The notes beneath the pieces were generated by a model. The model did no database searches. It saw nothing but the letters and a program-made list of their open reading frames with translations, and was not told where the DNA came from. A stretch of 64,000 nucleotides of DNA from Galdieria partita (taxonomy: Eukaryota > Rhodophyta > Bangiophyceae > Galdieriales > Galdieriaceae), in contig BQMJ01000030.1 of NCBI GenBank assembly GCA_025991245.1, positions 1 through 64,000 on the forward strand, written 5' to 3'. The translations under genes and the position numbers were made by a program. Below are positions 31,901-44,336 of this stretch, piece after piece (within the stretch, counting starts at the first letter, position 1; every line of letters begins with the position of its first letter).

Positions 31901-33793
31901 ACTTTAGGTGTTTCAGTGATTCTTTAGGTCAGTGATATGGATTCGATGCAGTGAGTTGAAATTAGTCTAGTTTCTTCACCTCAGTTAGTTCACAACACAC
32001 TGCATAAAGCTTTATGCTTCTTTGTCTAAATTTATCGAATTGCTTTGTCTGTAGTTTAAGGACTAAAGACAATTTTGGCAAATTATAACAGTATCATTCA
32101 ATCGAAACGAAATTATTTTACCTTGTGTTCACTGAATATTGAAATTGTTCACATCGCAATGCCTTTGATCAATATGAATTTAGTAAGCATGTATTTTCTT
32201 TTCTGTTTCTACTTTATGTTTGAGTTGCTCTTTCGCGACAAATCTGTACAATATGTTTTGGCTTGATTCAAAATACATCTGTCTATGGTCCCACATCTAC
32301 TATATGTTTATCCATTAGAAAATCTAATTATCCCAACTATGTCGGACAAATTTTAGTCGAAACCCAATTCTTCTGTATTATTGTAAATATGTTTTACATA
32401 GAAAAACGTCTCAAACTTTTGGTTGCAAATTTGATTCTAACTGAACATTTGTGCAAACTCTAAAAGTAATATAATATATCCCTTTGATGAAACTAAGATG
32501 GCTACGATAGAATTAACATGGCTATTACACTTGTGGTCTTCCGTACTCCATGGAAAAACTGGTTGTTGCCGGAGAAACTTTTTGAGTTTGCTTCTATCTA
32601 TTCTCAAAAGGGTCAAGCTAGGAATTACCTTTTCAGCTACTCACTATGTGTGACACCGCCTTCTTGCTCAACTTTTTTTTTTGATTGTCTGAATTTAGGA
32701 TAATATTTCGTCAGATAGGCTTTTTGTTCATATATTAGAAGCAGTTGATCTTTTTTTGTTCCTTTTTTTCTAGTACTACTGTCTTTACTCCTGTGTTAAG
32801 GAATAAGGTTGGGCTATAGTTTATGTATATTGCATCATTATCCCTATTTGAATTGCCGTTGCTACATTTGCAACTTTCACTATTTTGCAGAAAGGTTAAT
32901 CTATTCTTCTTCTGTTCTGTACTCTCTTCAATACTGCCAAAGTTTCAAAGTTTTACCGAAAAAATTTTAAGACGAGACAAGTTTCAGTGACACGTGAAAT
33001 AGAATGAAAAGATAACGGTTGATTGATTGTCTCTTGAGTATACAAGGTTCTAACTTTCTTTATAATTCTTGATGTTTTGAATAAAATACACCCATCAACA
33101 GAATAATTCAAATTCTTTTTGAGTCATAATTGATTGAACGAGTTATATTCGCCTTTCCTTTACGATGTTCATTTCTTTGCATACAATCTTTGCATATCGC
33201 AAATATCGATAAAAGAACTAAAGTGAAAAAATAGAACTTGTGTGATTGACAAAACTCAATGAATCGTGCTTGCATATTCGGATTCAAACTATCTGGAATG
33301 TTCTCAAAATTTGATATATCCTTGGACAGTCTTGTTTACTTGTCCTAATCATTCAATCTTTTACTAGACAATGTTTTTTCAATACAATATTTTTCAAGAT
33401 ATCTGCACTTTATCAATTCAATACACATTGGTCCATCCTATCGTAATGATCAAGGTTTGGTTTCGTAGACAATACTTGGTCCTCTGCTTTGGTTTTGAAA
33501 TACTTTGGATATTTACCAAACGATCAATTTGGTTCAATTTATGTTTTCGCTAATTTTCGTAAAATAAACTTTACCATAATTATGTCTATACGACTCGTTC
33601 AGGTTAAAAGGTGCCGATAATATTACGACTACTACAAAACAATCCTCATTTCCACTGTCTTTATCTAAAGAGACAAGAATGCGCAAAGCTATGGTAGTTA
33701 TTTCCAAAGAATCTCCCTTTATCGATCGTAATCAATCTCTCCCTTCACAGTGTTTCTGCAGATAAATCTCTTTTAAACTCTGATGTTGAGTAA
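28975..33793. repeat. Large subtelomeric repeat, copy B
   Basis: This is a direct repeat of copy A (7609-14823), lacking the ~2.8-kb extra segment; 31545-32085 stands in its place. It begins just upstream of the transporter start codon and fades near GATGTTGAG at about 33793, which matches GGTGTTGA directly before the Mo oxidoreductase ATG in copy A. I see no gene in it. Together the two copies bracket the 14-kb nitrate island. Confidence 0.8.
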
Positions 33794-36700
33794 ACAAACA
33801 CAAGGTTCAAACCTAGTGGCTATAAAACAAGCCCAGGTTTAAACAGTATTCAAAAATAAAGAAAAACTCTCTAGTCTATTCTCAAGAACTTTCTCGTTGA
33901 AACTCAAAAAAGTTTTCATAAACAGACTTTATCACTTTGAAACGGGTTGCATAACACAACTATTTAGCTCCTGTTCTCAACCACCAAATTCTAACGAAAG
34001 AATTTTTGGAAGAGCTTAGTAAGGAGGTGGTATGAAAGGCTGCCTTCAAAAGGTAAAAACTTATATCGGTTCTTGTAGACTTGTAGAGAAATTTCCAAGA
34101 GAATCTTGCATTAGAGAGTTTAAAGACTGTTGATGCTCTATTCTTTTTGTATGAGGGAATTGTATCAGTGGAATTCGGTTAAGACTGCCAGTAAAAAGTT
34201 AGCCCATTTAGTGAGTTTAATCATATTCACTTTTGTACCCAACAATTCAGATTTCCTAATCCAATGAAAGTGACGAGAAAACAACTGAAGATTTGGTAGA
34301 ACTGGATTTGACTTGTTGACAAGGAGTTTTCCTTTGATCTCACAAGCCCAAGCAGAACACGTTGAGTTTGGAAATGATTAGCGTCCAGTTGTTGAATTGT
34401 AAAAACTCGATTACTTTTAATTGAAGGTTCAACAATTCCAGCTATATATGTGGTTGGGTTAAATAAAGACTCCAAAAGAGTGCTGATTACAGTTGTCAAG
34501 AAGGAAGTTTGTCCCATCCCTAGAATGGGTTGATGTATAGCCGCAACGCTATCATAGAAGACTGTAGTGAGGAATGTGAATCAATCCTTGTGTTGCTGAA
34601 TGTACTGGTACAATTCTATCCTGTGTTTCAATTTTGTGAAACAAGTATCAAGAATTCCTAGACATATGGACGGAAAATAGTATAGCAACTTTTAATGAGA
34701 TTTTCTAGCAGGTATACTTTGAAGCAAACTCAACGATAATATTTAGCCCCCTTACAAAGACTTGTCCAGTTGGTTCCTTTCTTTTCCACCAAAATATACT
34801 CAAGGTCTCTTTCTATAAAATTCAAATGTTAATCACTGACTGTTCTGGGAAAAAACCAAAGACACTCCAAGAAAAGATAATTCCAATTGAGTTGTCAAGT
34901 AATAGTCTCCCACGAAAAGTTTGGAAAACATGACACAAACTCTCAAGCTACCATCTCGACTCACTATCCTAAACTCCAGTTCTCCTTTTTGAACTTTACA
35001 ATTCTAGCAGAAACCCTCACTCGCTTGATAACCTTGAACAATTGTTGCGTAAACTGCTTCAAGAAGAGTACCCTTGGAGTTATCGGAGCAATTAAGCTGT
35101 TCACGTTTGAGGAAATTTTATTTCGACGTTGCATCAAAACAGTCAAACGAAATCGAGTTGCTTTGAAATATGCAGCATTTTTGAGTTTTGTTTGTGACAA
35201 TGAACTATTATTCAATGTTCTATGTAATAAATTTATATCCTTGTTACCTCAATCAAGGCGCTTTTTTCTTTAGAATATAGATAACGTTTCCTTTTTAGAG
35301 CTTAAGAAGGCAAGAAACTTCAAAACAAAACTATCATAAGGATGAATGGAGAGAACTTGGAAAGTTTTGTATAGAAAGCACCTAAGCACATGCTATTCTT
35401 GTAGTTTACATGTCCTCATGACACATTTTCACTCATAGTTCGAGAGTACAAATAGAAAAGAAATTCGTTCTTATAGGTTTATTGGAAACTACTTTCAGAG
35501 TTCGTTGAGAAAATTAGCGTTCATGACATTTTCCTGTTATGTTCTGTTTCCACCACTTACATTTCAATCTAAACTCTGATTACTTCAAAAAATGGAGTTT
35601 GCGGTGAGACTAAAGTTGCTAGTTCAAAAGTAACCCTTTTTTTGTATACTTTTTACGCCAGTATGTTTTTTTACTTCCAAGTTCAATGAAAAATTTGGAT
35701 AGTACTGGGTCCCAGGTTGCATTCAAGCCTATTACAATTACTTCAAATGGACTCAAATGTTTATTTGGATTCGAGAAACGATCGAGGAAAGACAGCTACA
35801 GAAGTTTCCAAACATTCGTTGCAGAATAACTTATTATCCTGATATCGAAGTTGGCAACGGAACTCATTGCACGTTCGATACGGCTTTCACATAATACGAA
35901 ATGGCTTGGACTTTTGCTATGTTGTCATTGAGTCGTGCTCAGGAGATGATTGTCGTGATTGTTTGCGGTCTGGTTTTTAGCTGTATTCAAAACCCAAAAT
36001 AGCTTGAAAGGAAATCAAATTTTTAAACAAGTATCAAACTACCTATCTATGCATTTTCTATTCATTAAATAAGAAAGCTAGAACTTTTCGAACAAAGGAA
36101 GGAGTGGAACCAGTTTATGTTGAAAGACACTCCATTTGTTAAAAGAATGGATATTGCAGTGAATTCGGATTACTCTTCGAGTACCGAAGTTGCTTTCAAA
36201 ATGCAATCTGCAGCTGAAAAAAAGGTTTGATATTGGATCATTATAAAGATGGAATAATATGTTTGGTCATTTTCAATGAAACAAAAAGATTTAAAGATAT
36301 TTGTATTGAAGATTCTCATCGTTATATGCTTCTTATACTAAAGTAGAAATAGTCTTGCAGGGTCGCAAGTAAGTTGTGTTCTCAAATGTCTGTGTGACCA
36401 TACTAAGGTGGTTATTTCATGATTTGTTCTCGTTCCAATTGCGAGTTTGCTATTCTATTTGATGAAAATGAGAAATCGCGGCTGGAAAGGAAAGGTAAAA
36501 TGGACTCGAACTGCGTTTGCTGGTTGTTGTAAGAAAATTTCAAATATTTTGAGATGGATTTTTGTAAATTACAGAAACTAGCAATGATTCTGGAAATAAA
36601 TGTGGAACAAGCAAAGTCTCTTACTCTCGAAAACCATCGTTCCGAACAAACTCTAATTTGTAATCACAACAGAGAATGAACAGTAGAGTCAAAGTTGAGG

Positions 36701-38603
36701 AGAAAAGCAATGCCAGCAACCAAATAAGCAACTAACTTGTCATGATCAATATGCCAAAGAGCATTCGCGATACGACTGGGGTTTTCATCTGGGCTTTTAA
36801 AAAGCCAAATTTCTATGAATGACGTTTGAAAATCATTTGGTTTATTCAGCCGCTTGTTTCTATTGTTTGAAGACTTGACCGTCTCCATGTTAGCGGGATG
36901 CTCTCATACTCTTACTGATAGACTTGTGAATAATTTCCAACCTTTATAAGTCCAAATCATTTCCATCATATGAACAGGTTACTGATAGAGTCTCTATAAT
37001 TTCTGTTTTTAAGCAATTCAATATTTTATCGAATAGAATATAAATACGAGAACAATGTGCTACTCTTACTGATATATCAACAAGTTGCAAATACCAAGAA
37101 GAGTCAATGGCTCATTTTCTTCTATTCCTTACTTGTCCGATCTACCGAAAGACTCATACTATATAACGCTTTCAAAAAGAACCATTGCTTATAGAAAAAT
37201 AATTTTGAACGGGTGATCGAAACACACTATGAACAATGCTGCAATTCTTCATCGCAGTTATTCGTGAATATCGCAAAGTTTACTTGTAACAATTTGTGGT
37301 TAGAAGAAACAACAACACAACACGCTTCACACCTTCGTATTACCACTTTGGCTCTCGATGGAAACCATATGTAAGAGTTAAAAGTGCTATCTCTTGTTTC
37401 TACACTGCTCGAGTTCTGGCTTGGTCCATATAGAATGTTCCAAGGAGATAATTACAAAGTCACTGTATATATAAGTGTGCACAGTTCTGCGACAATGATA
37501 TGAGTTCACAAGAATAGGATCCACTCACTAGAAAAGCTTCTGATACCGTCTACTAGAAAGCAATCACTTTTCCAATTTGTTGCAACTACCCCAGCTGGTT
37601 ATCTTAAAAACTCTGACATTTCCTCTCCCTGTGTTACCTCAAACAGCGGACAAAGTCATACACTTTGACTAGTCGACTCTAACCGTATCCAGAATTCACC
37701 ACGTAGTAATCAACTTTGTTCAGAAAATCAAGTAACAAAGTCTTTTGTACCAATCGCAATACTTGCAATTTATAAAGGTTAGGTTGTTATCTTTCATAGG
37801 AGTTGCCGAAATTTCTGAGGAATCGTTCTCTACAAGTAATCGATTTATCTTGGGATAACATAACTACCTTTGGACCTCTCAAAAGGTAATGGCGTAACAT
37901 AAACGATGCTTACACAATCTCTACGATCTATACGTTTCGAATCCATCAAACGGACATGGTTTCAGAACTGTCCCTGTCTAAAGCAATAGTAAACTTTCTC
38001 AGCGAAATCAAGTGAAGCTCAGTAACTGAGGTTAACGTTCCACTTTTTCAAGTTCCTTGCAATTTTCTTTTGCTTATGCCTTTTGCTATCTTTCGAAACG
38101 ACTGATCTAAGGCTCTTCTTCCTCCATTTTTCACTTCTTGTCAACATCATTATTTTTTAGGGTTCACTTTGTTAAGCTTTTGGTAAAAAAGATGGTTTCA
38201 AAGTTTTCTGAATAATAGAGAATCTCTTTGAAGAACATAAAGTGACGGTATAAAAACTTGCAACAAGTATATATGTCGTTTCAAGTCCTTCATATTCACA
38301 AAACATCATTAAAATTGAACAACTTCCATATCAGCTTCTTTGACCTGTTGATTACCGTTGCCCTGTTCATGGGTATTGAATAAATGGGGTTCGTTGTTTC
38401 GAGTTCAGCTTAGTTGCTCAAAGGCTGACATTTTAGGAGGCAATTTTCAACGATTATTTTCAGTAAGTGCTAGGGACCTTGAAACTTTCTTGTACTGAGT
38501 AGTGGAAACAACATTCGGTTCTCAGGCTCAAATCATATTCCACTGGCTTAGAATCTACATCATCCAACATGAAAAGTTTTCGAAGAAAAGCTTCCTTTAT
38601 TGT
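33794..38603. other. Gene-free AT-rich region
   Basis: About 4.8 kb without a convincing gene. Open frames at 34227-34517 (minus), 34887-35273 (plus) and 36664-36888 (minus) are short, lack recognisable domains and have no clear splice partners. The style (CAA- and TTG-rich, AT-rich) resembles the extra segment of copy A, so it is probably more decayed subtelomeric sequence. Confidence 0.5.
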
Positions 38604-40028
38604 TCACTCTTTGTTCTCCATATAAGATTCTCCAATGTTCAAGTCCATCTGATCGCTTGTATTCCTTTTCTCTTCATCCATCAATGATCGGATCTCCAAA
38701 TCATCTTGTTCCAGAAGCTTGCCCTTGTACTCAGGGATACCTAATATTGAAACAACTAGAGCAATAAATGCGATACCTCCATTTATGAAAAATACAACTC
38801 GAGCTCCTAATATTTGGCTGTGACTGCTATTGTTGACTGCTCTTTCAACAGGTTCGAATATTTGAGTTCCAACTACAGCACCAGTTCTTCCAAAAGCAGC
38901 AGATATTCCATGACAAGTACCACGAAGGACTGTAGGAAATACTTCAGATGGAATCATATAAGTAGTACACTCTCCAAATATGCTAAAGAAGAAATAAATG
39001 CCATAAGTAATGATGAATGCAGCAGGTACCGATTTCAAATAAGGCAAAACACCTCCAATAACAATACTTATACAACCCATCATAAACAATCCAAATATTT
39101 GCCAAGTTTTTCTTCCAAACCTATCCACAGCAAATAGAGAGACATAATATCCGGGTAATCCTATAGCAACCAATGCTAATTGCAACTCTGCTTTCCTCAA
39201 GATGGTTGCATTAGGAACTACGTTTCCAATAATCAGTGAAGAAAAGAGACTATTCGTATAGAAAACTACATCAAATAGGAACCAAACTGAACACGTTGCA
39301 ACTAGTCTCCACCCAAAACGTTTCAAAACCACTTGATAAGGGTGCTTTTCAAAAGTTTTATAATTGTTCTTTGTAAATTGACTAGGATCCAACATTTTCC
39401 AGCGATATATCAAGATAATGAAGGAAGGTAAGACAGGAAGTACCAGAGCCACTCTCCAAATAACTTCCAAAGAAGATTGAGTCCAGTGAGTTCCACCATC
39501 CGCTCGAAGTGTTATACCTATTAGGGCCACAACAATACTTGTAGCAACTATATTGCCGATTCCTTGCATAGATAATACAAAAAGCACAATCCTTCCTCTT
39601 TTCTTGGGAGATATTTCTTCACTTGTTTCTGAAGAAGTAGCTGCTGTACAAGGCCACTCTCCTCCAACGCCAAAGCCTAGAAAACCTCGACAAATCACTA
39701 AAGACCAAAGAGTGCCATAGGCAGATCCATTTGCTCCAAAGGTAGCACAGGAACATAAAATACAACCAGAGAGAAGTATCGAGGCAGTAACAAGGAGACA
39801 ACTTTTTCTACCAATGAAATCACTACAAATTCCAAAGAAAGCTTGACCCAAAATAGCTCCGACTAGGATCGAATTGGTCACACGAGTACGAAGTCCAGAA
39901 GTATACACTGATCCATACTCTGCATCTAACACAAGATTCAAAGAATTGAAAACAAATATATCATAGGAAGCTATGAAGAAAGAAAGTGCTGAAGTTGCAA
40001 TATTCCACTTGGCAGAATTGCTAACCAT
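38604..40028 (-). CDS. MFS transporter, phosphate:proton symporter-like
   Basis: Single exon, 474 residues from the ATG at 40028, twelve predicted helices. The family signs are SYDIFVFNSLN in helix 1, GQAFFGICSDFIGRK in loop 2-3, GFGVGGEWPCTA in helix 4, and IPSEVFPTVLRGTCHGISAAFGR in the second half; the last closely follows PHO84/Pht1 phosphate carriers (proline, Phe-Pro-Thr, Arg, HGIS). GGEWP replaces the GGDYP of typical Pht1 proteins, so the substrate may be another organic or inorganic anion. The C-terminal tail is hydrophilic and acidic. It sits alone with long gaps on both sides. Confidence 0.8.
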   Translation of the reverse strand: MVSNSAKWNIATSALSFFIASYDIFVFNSLNLVLDAEYGSVYTSGLRTRVTNSILVGAILGQAFFGICSDFIGRKSCLLVTASILLSGCILCSCATFGANGSAYGTLWSLVICRGFLGFGVGGEWPCTAATSSETSEEISPKKRGRIVLFVLSMQGIGNIVATSIVVALIGITLRADGGTHWTQSSLEVIWRVALVLPVLPSFIILIYRWKMLDPSQFTKNNYKTFEKHPYQVVLKRFGWRLVATCSVWFLFDVVFYTNSLFSSLIIGNVVPNATILRKAELQLALVAIGLPGYYVSLFAVDRFGRKTWQIFGLFMMGCISIVIGGVLPYLKSVPAAFIITYGIYFFFSIFGECTTYMIPSEVFPTVLRGTCHGISAAFGRTGAVVGTQIFEPVERAVNNSSHSQILGARVVFFINGGIAFIALVVSILGIPEYKGKLLEQDDLEIRSLMDEEKRNTSDQMDLNIGESYMENKE

Positions 40029-41463
40029 GACCAATCAAACACAATAGCCTAACTGTCCAACTCAAAAAGATGGACTTGCAGATTTAATTGGAATGGATAC
40101 TTTCTGGAAGTTCTAAATTGCGGCTATCGACGACGATGAATGGTCGTTGGTTTATGTTCTAGAACAAAGTGTTTTGAGAGGTTTGTTCAACCTTAATGAA
40201 ATGAAAATACTTGTTGTTTGAAAAAACTTCATGAAGTTAGGAATCAGGCAAGGTATTCTTATAATAAGCAGAATATATGTAGCTAGGCATTTAACTTTCT
40301 GTGATATCCACATGGAAGATTCTTGCAGTTGGTTATATTTCGAATTGATTCAAGTAGTATAAGAAATCTCTCTATCCATTCAAACTTTGGAGAGAGTTTA
40401 TATTGAAAAATATTACATCAGTACTATGTATTGGTTTAAACCAGTAAACAAGGCAATTGAACATTTCTAGAACATTGTGTTTCCCAAGTTATAGATTTGA
40501 AACTGCTTACTTCAATATCGCATCAATACCGTGTCGCTTCGAAAAGCGAGGATATTCGAAACACTTAGAGTCCATCAAACACAGGCACTTCCAAAAACTC
40601 ATTCGACAAAATCATAAGTAAGCAGCTGTAAAAGAAGTTTTGTACTGAATTTTGTCTATTTCTTATAATAAATGAAAGAGCTTCTGGTACCTTAGTCGAA
40701 GCCTGACGGAAAAGCCACAAACTCACGAAATATACTTTCAATCAAATGTTGAGAGTAAAATACATTGTGTTCTTGTTAGTGTCCAGTACTATAATCTATT
40801 GTGCATTGCGTGTCGTAACGGTTGCTAACTTCAACTAGCAAACCTTTCTAATTCCGTCTGAAGCACTGAAATTGTCCCAAAGGACTGAAACACAGAGTTT
40901 CAACCTTAAACTTCATATGACACAAAAAGGACTTTAAGTAACAATCTTACGGCCGAAGCGTAACCCAAACCTAAAACTCCTAATCTTTGTACAACCTGTG
41001 TGCCTCAAAATAGGCAGCAGGTTTTTTAGCACCTTCTTCTCTTGGAGTTTCTTATGTTCAGCTTGCGTATCTCTAATACGGGTCTCCGGCTATTCCACGT
41101 GGCATGGTTAGATTGAAAGTTCTTCACTCAGCCTCAGTCGTTACAAACGGTTCTTTCAAACAACTTGATAGAACTCAAATAGAGGGATAGGAATGTGCTC
41201 TTCCTTCAACTTAACCTCAAAATGAACTCGATAAAGCACTCAGAGTCTAATTCAGTGCACAATCAATCAAGAAAGTTCTGCTACTGAGGTTGTTTTGCAC
41301 TATTTTCAAGGTTCGCACTCAAATATTTCCTCAGCTCAATAAGCACCATATCAAGTTGATGCTACATACTATGTACTTTGATTCATTACAAGAGCCTTTG
41401 CTACATTTAAGAAAAGCGAAAAGTAAAGGAGAAGAGTGTTTAAAAACCATTTCTTAGTAGCGT
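40029..41463. other. Intergenic region, nothing recognised
   Basis: About 1.4 kb between two minus-strand transporter genes. It is AT-rich with no open frame of note, no tRNA-like fold and no clear repeat; it presumably holds the promoter of the MFS gene and the 3' region of the NRAMP gene. Confidence 0.5.
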
Positions 41464-43029
41464 TTATATTACCACTCGATGAACGTCACTGTCAAAAACA
41501 ACTGGATACCATATCAAGAATGCTAGAAAGCCTATATATAGAATCCCAATAACAACGGTAGCAATGATTCCAATAATACTTGTTATTGAAATATCAGACA
41601 ATGAACTCTGTAGGGTATAGTCTCCTTGAGCACCAACAATCAAATATACATTGATGATTACAAGTCCAATAGCTATGGACCACATAAACACAGAAACGTA
41701 TCTAGGATTCCTAAAAGATCCCATTATTTTAGAAGATTGAGTAAATTTCAAAAGTGGAATGATTGCAAAAGGAATTGTTGCAGATAGAATAGCAGAAGAT
41801 ATCAAGAGTGCCAATCCTGAGCCTTCAATTCCAGCTAAGATGGATATAATCAAAGCGGGAATGATTGTAGCCAATCTTGTCAGCAAATTGCGTAACCACA
41901 GAGGTAACCGTATATTCAAGAATCCTTCGATAACAATTTGACCTGCAAAGGTTCCGGAAACTACTGCACTTTGTGAAGAAGCCAACAATGACAGACCAAA
42001 CAGAATACATCCAGCGCTATTTTCTGGGAACGCTGTCTGGAGTAACTGACAAATGTTTGACAAACCAATATCAGAATAAGAAACAGATATTTTGGGATTG
42101 TTATACAATCCTGCAGCAGCAAGAGAGACAGCAGCCAAGTTTGCAATGAAGACAAGTAACATTGGAAAGACAAACTCAATGACATTATAAACATATGCTC
42201 TGTGCAAGTCATTCTTTGTAGATTCTACTTTTCTTGTTTGCACCATAGAAGATTGCAAGAATATACATTGTGGCATGATACAACTTCCTATCTGTGATAA
42301 TATAACCAAAGATGAACCACTTGGTATAGTAGGAATAATCCATCCTTTCATCATTTCAGCACCGTTTGTTTGGACCATTGACCATTGAATAAAGAAAGTT
42401 GTGCACATGGCTAATATAATCAGAGTTACGCATAGTTCCAAGTATCTGATGCTCCAATACTGAAGTGAAAGTATCAGTAATGTTGTAACAAAAGACAATA
42501 ATATTCCTGCATAGAGAGGCATTTCAAACAATATCTCACATGCAATAGCAAATCCAATAACTTGAGTCAAATCATTGGCAATCATGGCAGCTTCCATTAG
42601 TATCCAGAGAATGTAACTTACAAAGGGTGGATAGTTTTTACGGCATGATTGTGCAAGGTCCAAACTAGAATAGAGACCAAGTCGGATGCTCAATATTTGA
42701 ACCAATATTTCTATGACAGATGACCACCAAATTACCCAAATAAGTTTGTACTGAAATCCTGCTCCTGCTTGAATATCTCCTTCGTAGTTTCCAGCGTCAA
42801 TAAGTCCAATGCACACCATCCAACCAGGACCTGCAAATTTCAGTAATCCAAGAAGCCAAGAATATATCTGTTTCCAAAAGCTTCGAAACTTCCCAACATA
42901 AGTATTCTTTTCTTCATCATCCTTGTATGTCCTTTCCATGAACTCCAAGTCTCTAGAAAGTTGACAAGAGCCATTATTTTGAACAGTATCTTGAGCAGGA
43001 ATGATTGCTACTGTAAAGTTCTCCGTCAT
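41464..43029 (-). CDS. NRAMP-family divalent metal transporter, divergent
   Basis: Single exon, 521 residues, eleven to twelve helices. NRAMP proteins are proton-coupled importers of manganese or iron. Helix 1 has GPGWMVCIGLIDAGN with D78 and N81 of the metal site, but DPGN has become DAGN. Helix 6 has IMPQCIFLQSSMVQTRKV: the metal-binding Met252 is kept, while the Pro-His that normally follows is Pro-Gln (Q254) and the helix-breaking Ala is replaced. The EGDIQAGAGFQYKLIWV and LLASSQSAVVSGTFAGQIVIEGFL stretches are normal family signs. The changes fall on proton/metal coupling places, so selectivity or coupling may differ. A 60-residue hydrophilic N-terminus precedes helix 1. Confidence 0.88.
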   Translation of the reverse strand: MTENFTVAIIPAQDTVQNNGSCQLSRDLEFMERTYKDDEEKNTYVGKFRSFWKQIYSWLLGLLKFAGPGWMVCIGLIDAGNYEGDIQAGAGFQYKLIWVIWWSSVIEILVQILSIRLGLYSSLDLAQSCRKNYPPFVSYILWILMEAAMIANDLTQVIGFAIACEILFEMPLYAGILLSFVTTLLILSLQYWSIRYLELCVTLIILAMCTTFFIQWSMVQTNGAEMMKGWIIPTIPSGSSLVILSQIGSCIMPQCIFLQSSMVQTRKVESTKNDLHRAYVYNVIEFVFPMLLVFIANLAAVSLAAAGLYNNPKISVSYSDIGLSNICQLLQTAFPENSAGCILFGLSLLASSQSAVVSGTFAGQIVIEGFLNIRLPLWLRNLLTRLATIIPALIISILAGIEGSGLALLISSAILSATIPFAIIPLLKFTQSSKIMGSFRNPRYVSVFMWSIAIGLVIINVYLIVGAQGDYTLQSSLSDISITSIIGIIATVVIGILYIGFLAFLIWYPVVFDSDVHRVVI

Positions 43030-43675
43030 CTTTGCATAAAAGCAATCTAAAATAGTATTTGAATGAAGAGCTTTTTAAAGGAAACAAATTCCACAATGAC
43101 ACGTGAATCCTTTCAATGTACCACGAGGTCGTCAAGCGCCATCGGATGCCAAAGTGGTGATCATTCAAGTTGTTTGATAATAGGTTTTCCAGAGCATCTA
43201 GGACTGATTCTATCTATTGGCAAGTTGTTGTATTTCACATGAACAAGATTAGACCAGGGAAGCAATTTTGCGTTTGTGCAAATATGTTTCTTACAGAGCT
43301 GCTTATTTGAGAGAAGAGAATATTCGATTTTAGATGTGAGTTGAGCCTCAACTGTGTTTAGACTATTTCACATAAACACAGCTCGTAGGACAGTGTTTGA
43401 AACTAACAGAATCCATGGATGCCCAAGCCCTAGATTATAGCCAAACTGACAGTATTACAACTATGAAATTATAGATAACTGTTTTACATTCTATTTCTTG
43501 TTGCAAATAATATTTGTGAAAGTTTCTGTTTTTTGTAAAAGAATACAAATTGGGGATTGACTTCTCTTACTCTGTGTATCTCTCATACAAGTCTAAACTA
43601 TGAGATACACGGTTTTAAGTAGTCGACTAATAGTACCAACACAGCGAAATTGCCGAACTGGATTAACAATTTCGA
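43030..43675. other. Intergenic region, divergent promoters
   Basis: About 650 bp separating the NRAMP gene (minus) and the bL27 gene (plus), holding both promoters. No further feature seen. Confidence 0.5.
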
Positions 43676-44206
43676 ATGGCTTTCCGAGAGGCATGGAACT
43701 GTATGCGAGACAAGGGAAAGAATTACTTCCGGCAAGTCTGTAGTAGTTGGAATACATCTTCCATCCAATCAAGTTGGATTCCTGTCAGAGGTTTGAGAGG
43801 CTCAACGAAGGGCAACAGAAGAGACACGAATACAGGTCCCAAGGTTTGTTTCATAAACTAGCTAGAACATCTTTTTGAGTCACATCTTCTGCCTTAGTTT
43901 ACGCAAGGGAGGAAGGTAGTTGTTTCCCAAATCTTGGTGCGGCAAACAGGAACAAGATTTCTTCCTGGGTTTGGTATTGGAGTAGGTAGAGATTTTACTC
44001 TCTACGCTCTGCATCCTGGAAGAATTATTTATGAAAAGATCCGTGATGGTAAAGGTCGAAAGAGAACAGTGGTGCACGTGATTACAGAAGAAGACTTTAG
44101 AAGTATGCAGCAGAAAAGACTGAAGAAAATCGTCGAAGAAGCTGAAACGTTCGGCGGTGTTTTTGGACCTTTGGAAGAAAACCAACAAGCGAAGTTGACT
44201 GAGTGA
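43676..44206 (+). CDS. Organellar ribosomal protein bL27, probably mitochondrial
   Basis: Two exons, 43676-43843 and 43898-44206, with a 54-bp intron in phase 0; 158 residues. The N-terminal ~35 residues are rich in Arg, Ser and Trp and fit a mitochondrial presequence. The core reads RGLRGSTKGNRRDTNTGPK, then after the splice KVVVSQILVRQTGTRFLPG and VGRDFTLYALHPGRIIYEK, the bL27 pattern. The C-terminal ~50 residues are a charged helical extension, common in mitochondrial forms. Red algal plastid genomes usually encode their own L27, which favours the mitochondrion. Confidence 0.88.
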
Positions 44207-44336
44207 AATATGCCTTTTATACAATTCTTTTATTTGGAGGTCTGATTCCTTTTTGGAAGCTCTGTTTATAATACGCTCTTACTATAATAAATCCAATTAG
44301 AAAAATTGCTCCAATCTTTCTTTGTAAAGGCTTGCA

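Noticed and set aside
34227-36888. Open frames at 34227-34517, 34887-35273 and 36664-36888
   Set aside because: Short, no family recognised, both strands open in the same place at 34964-35215, and no splice partners found.
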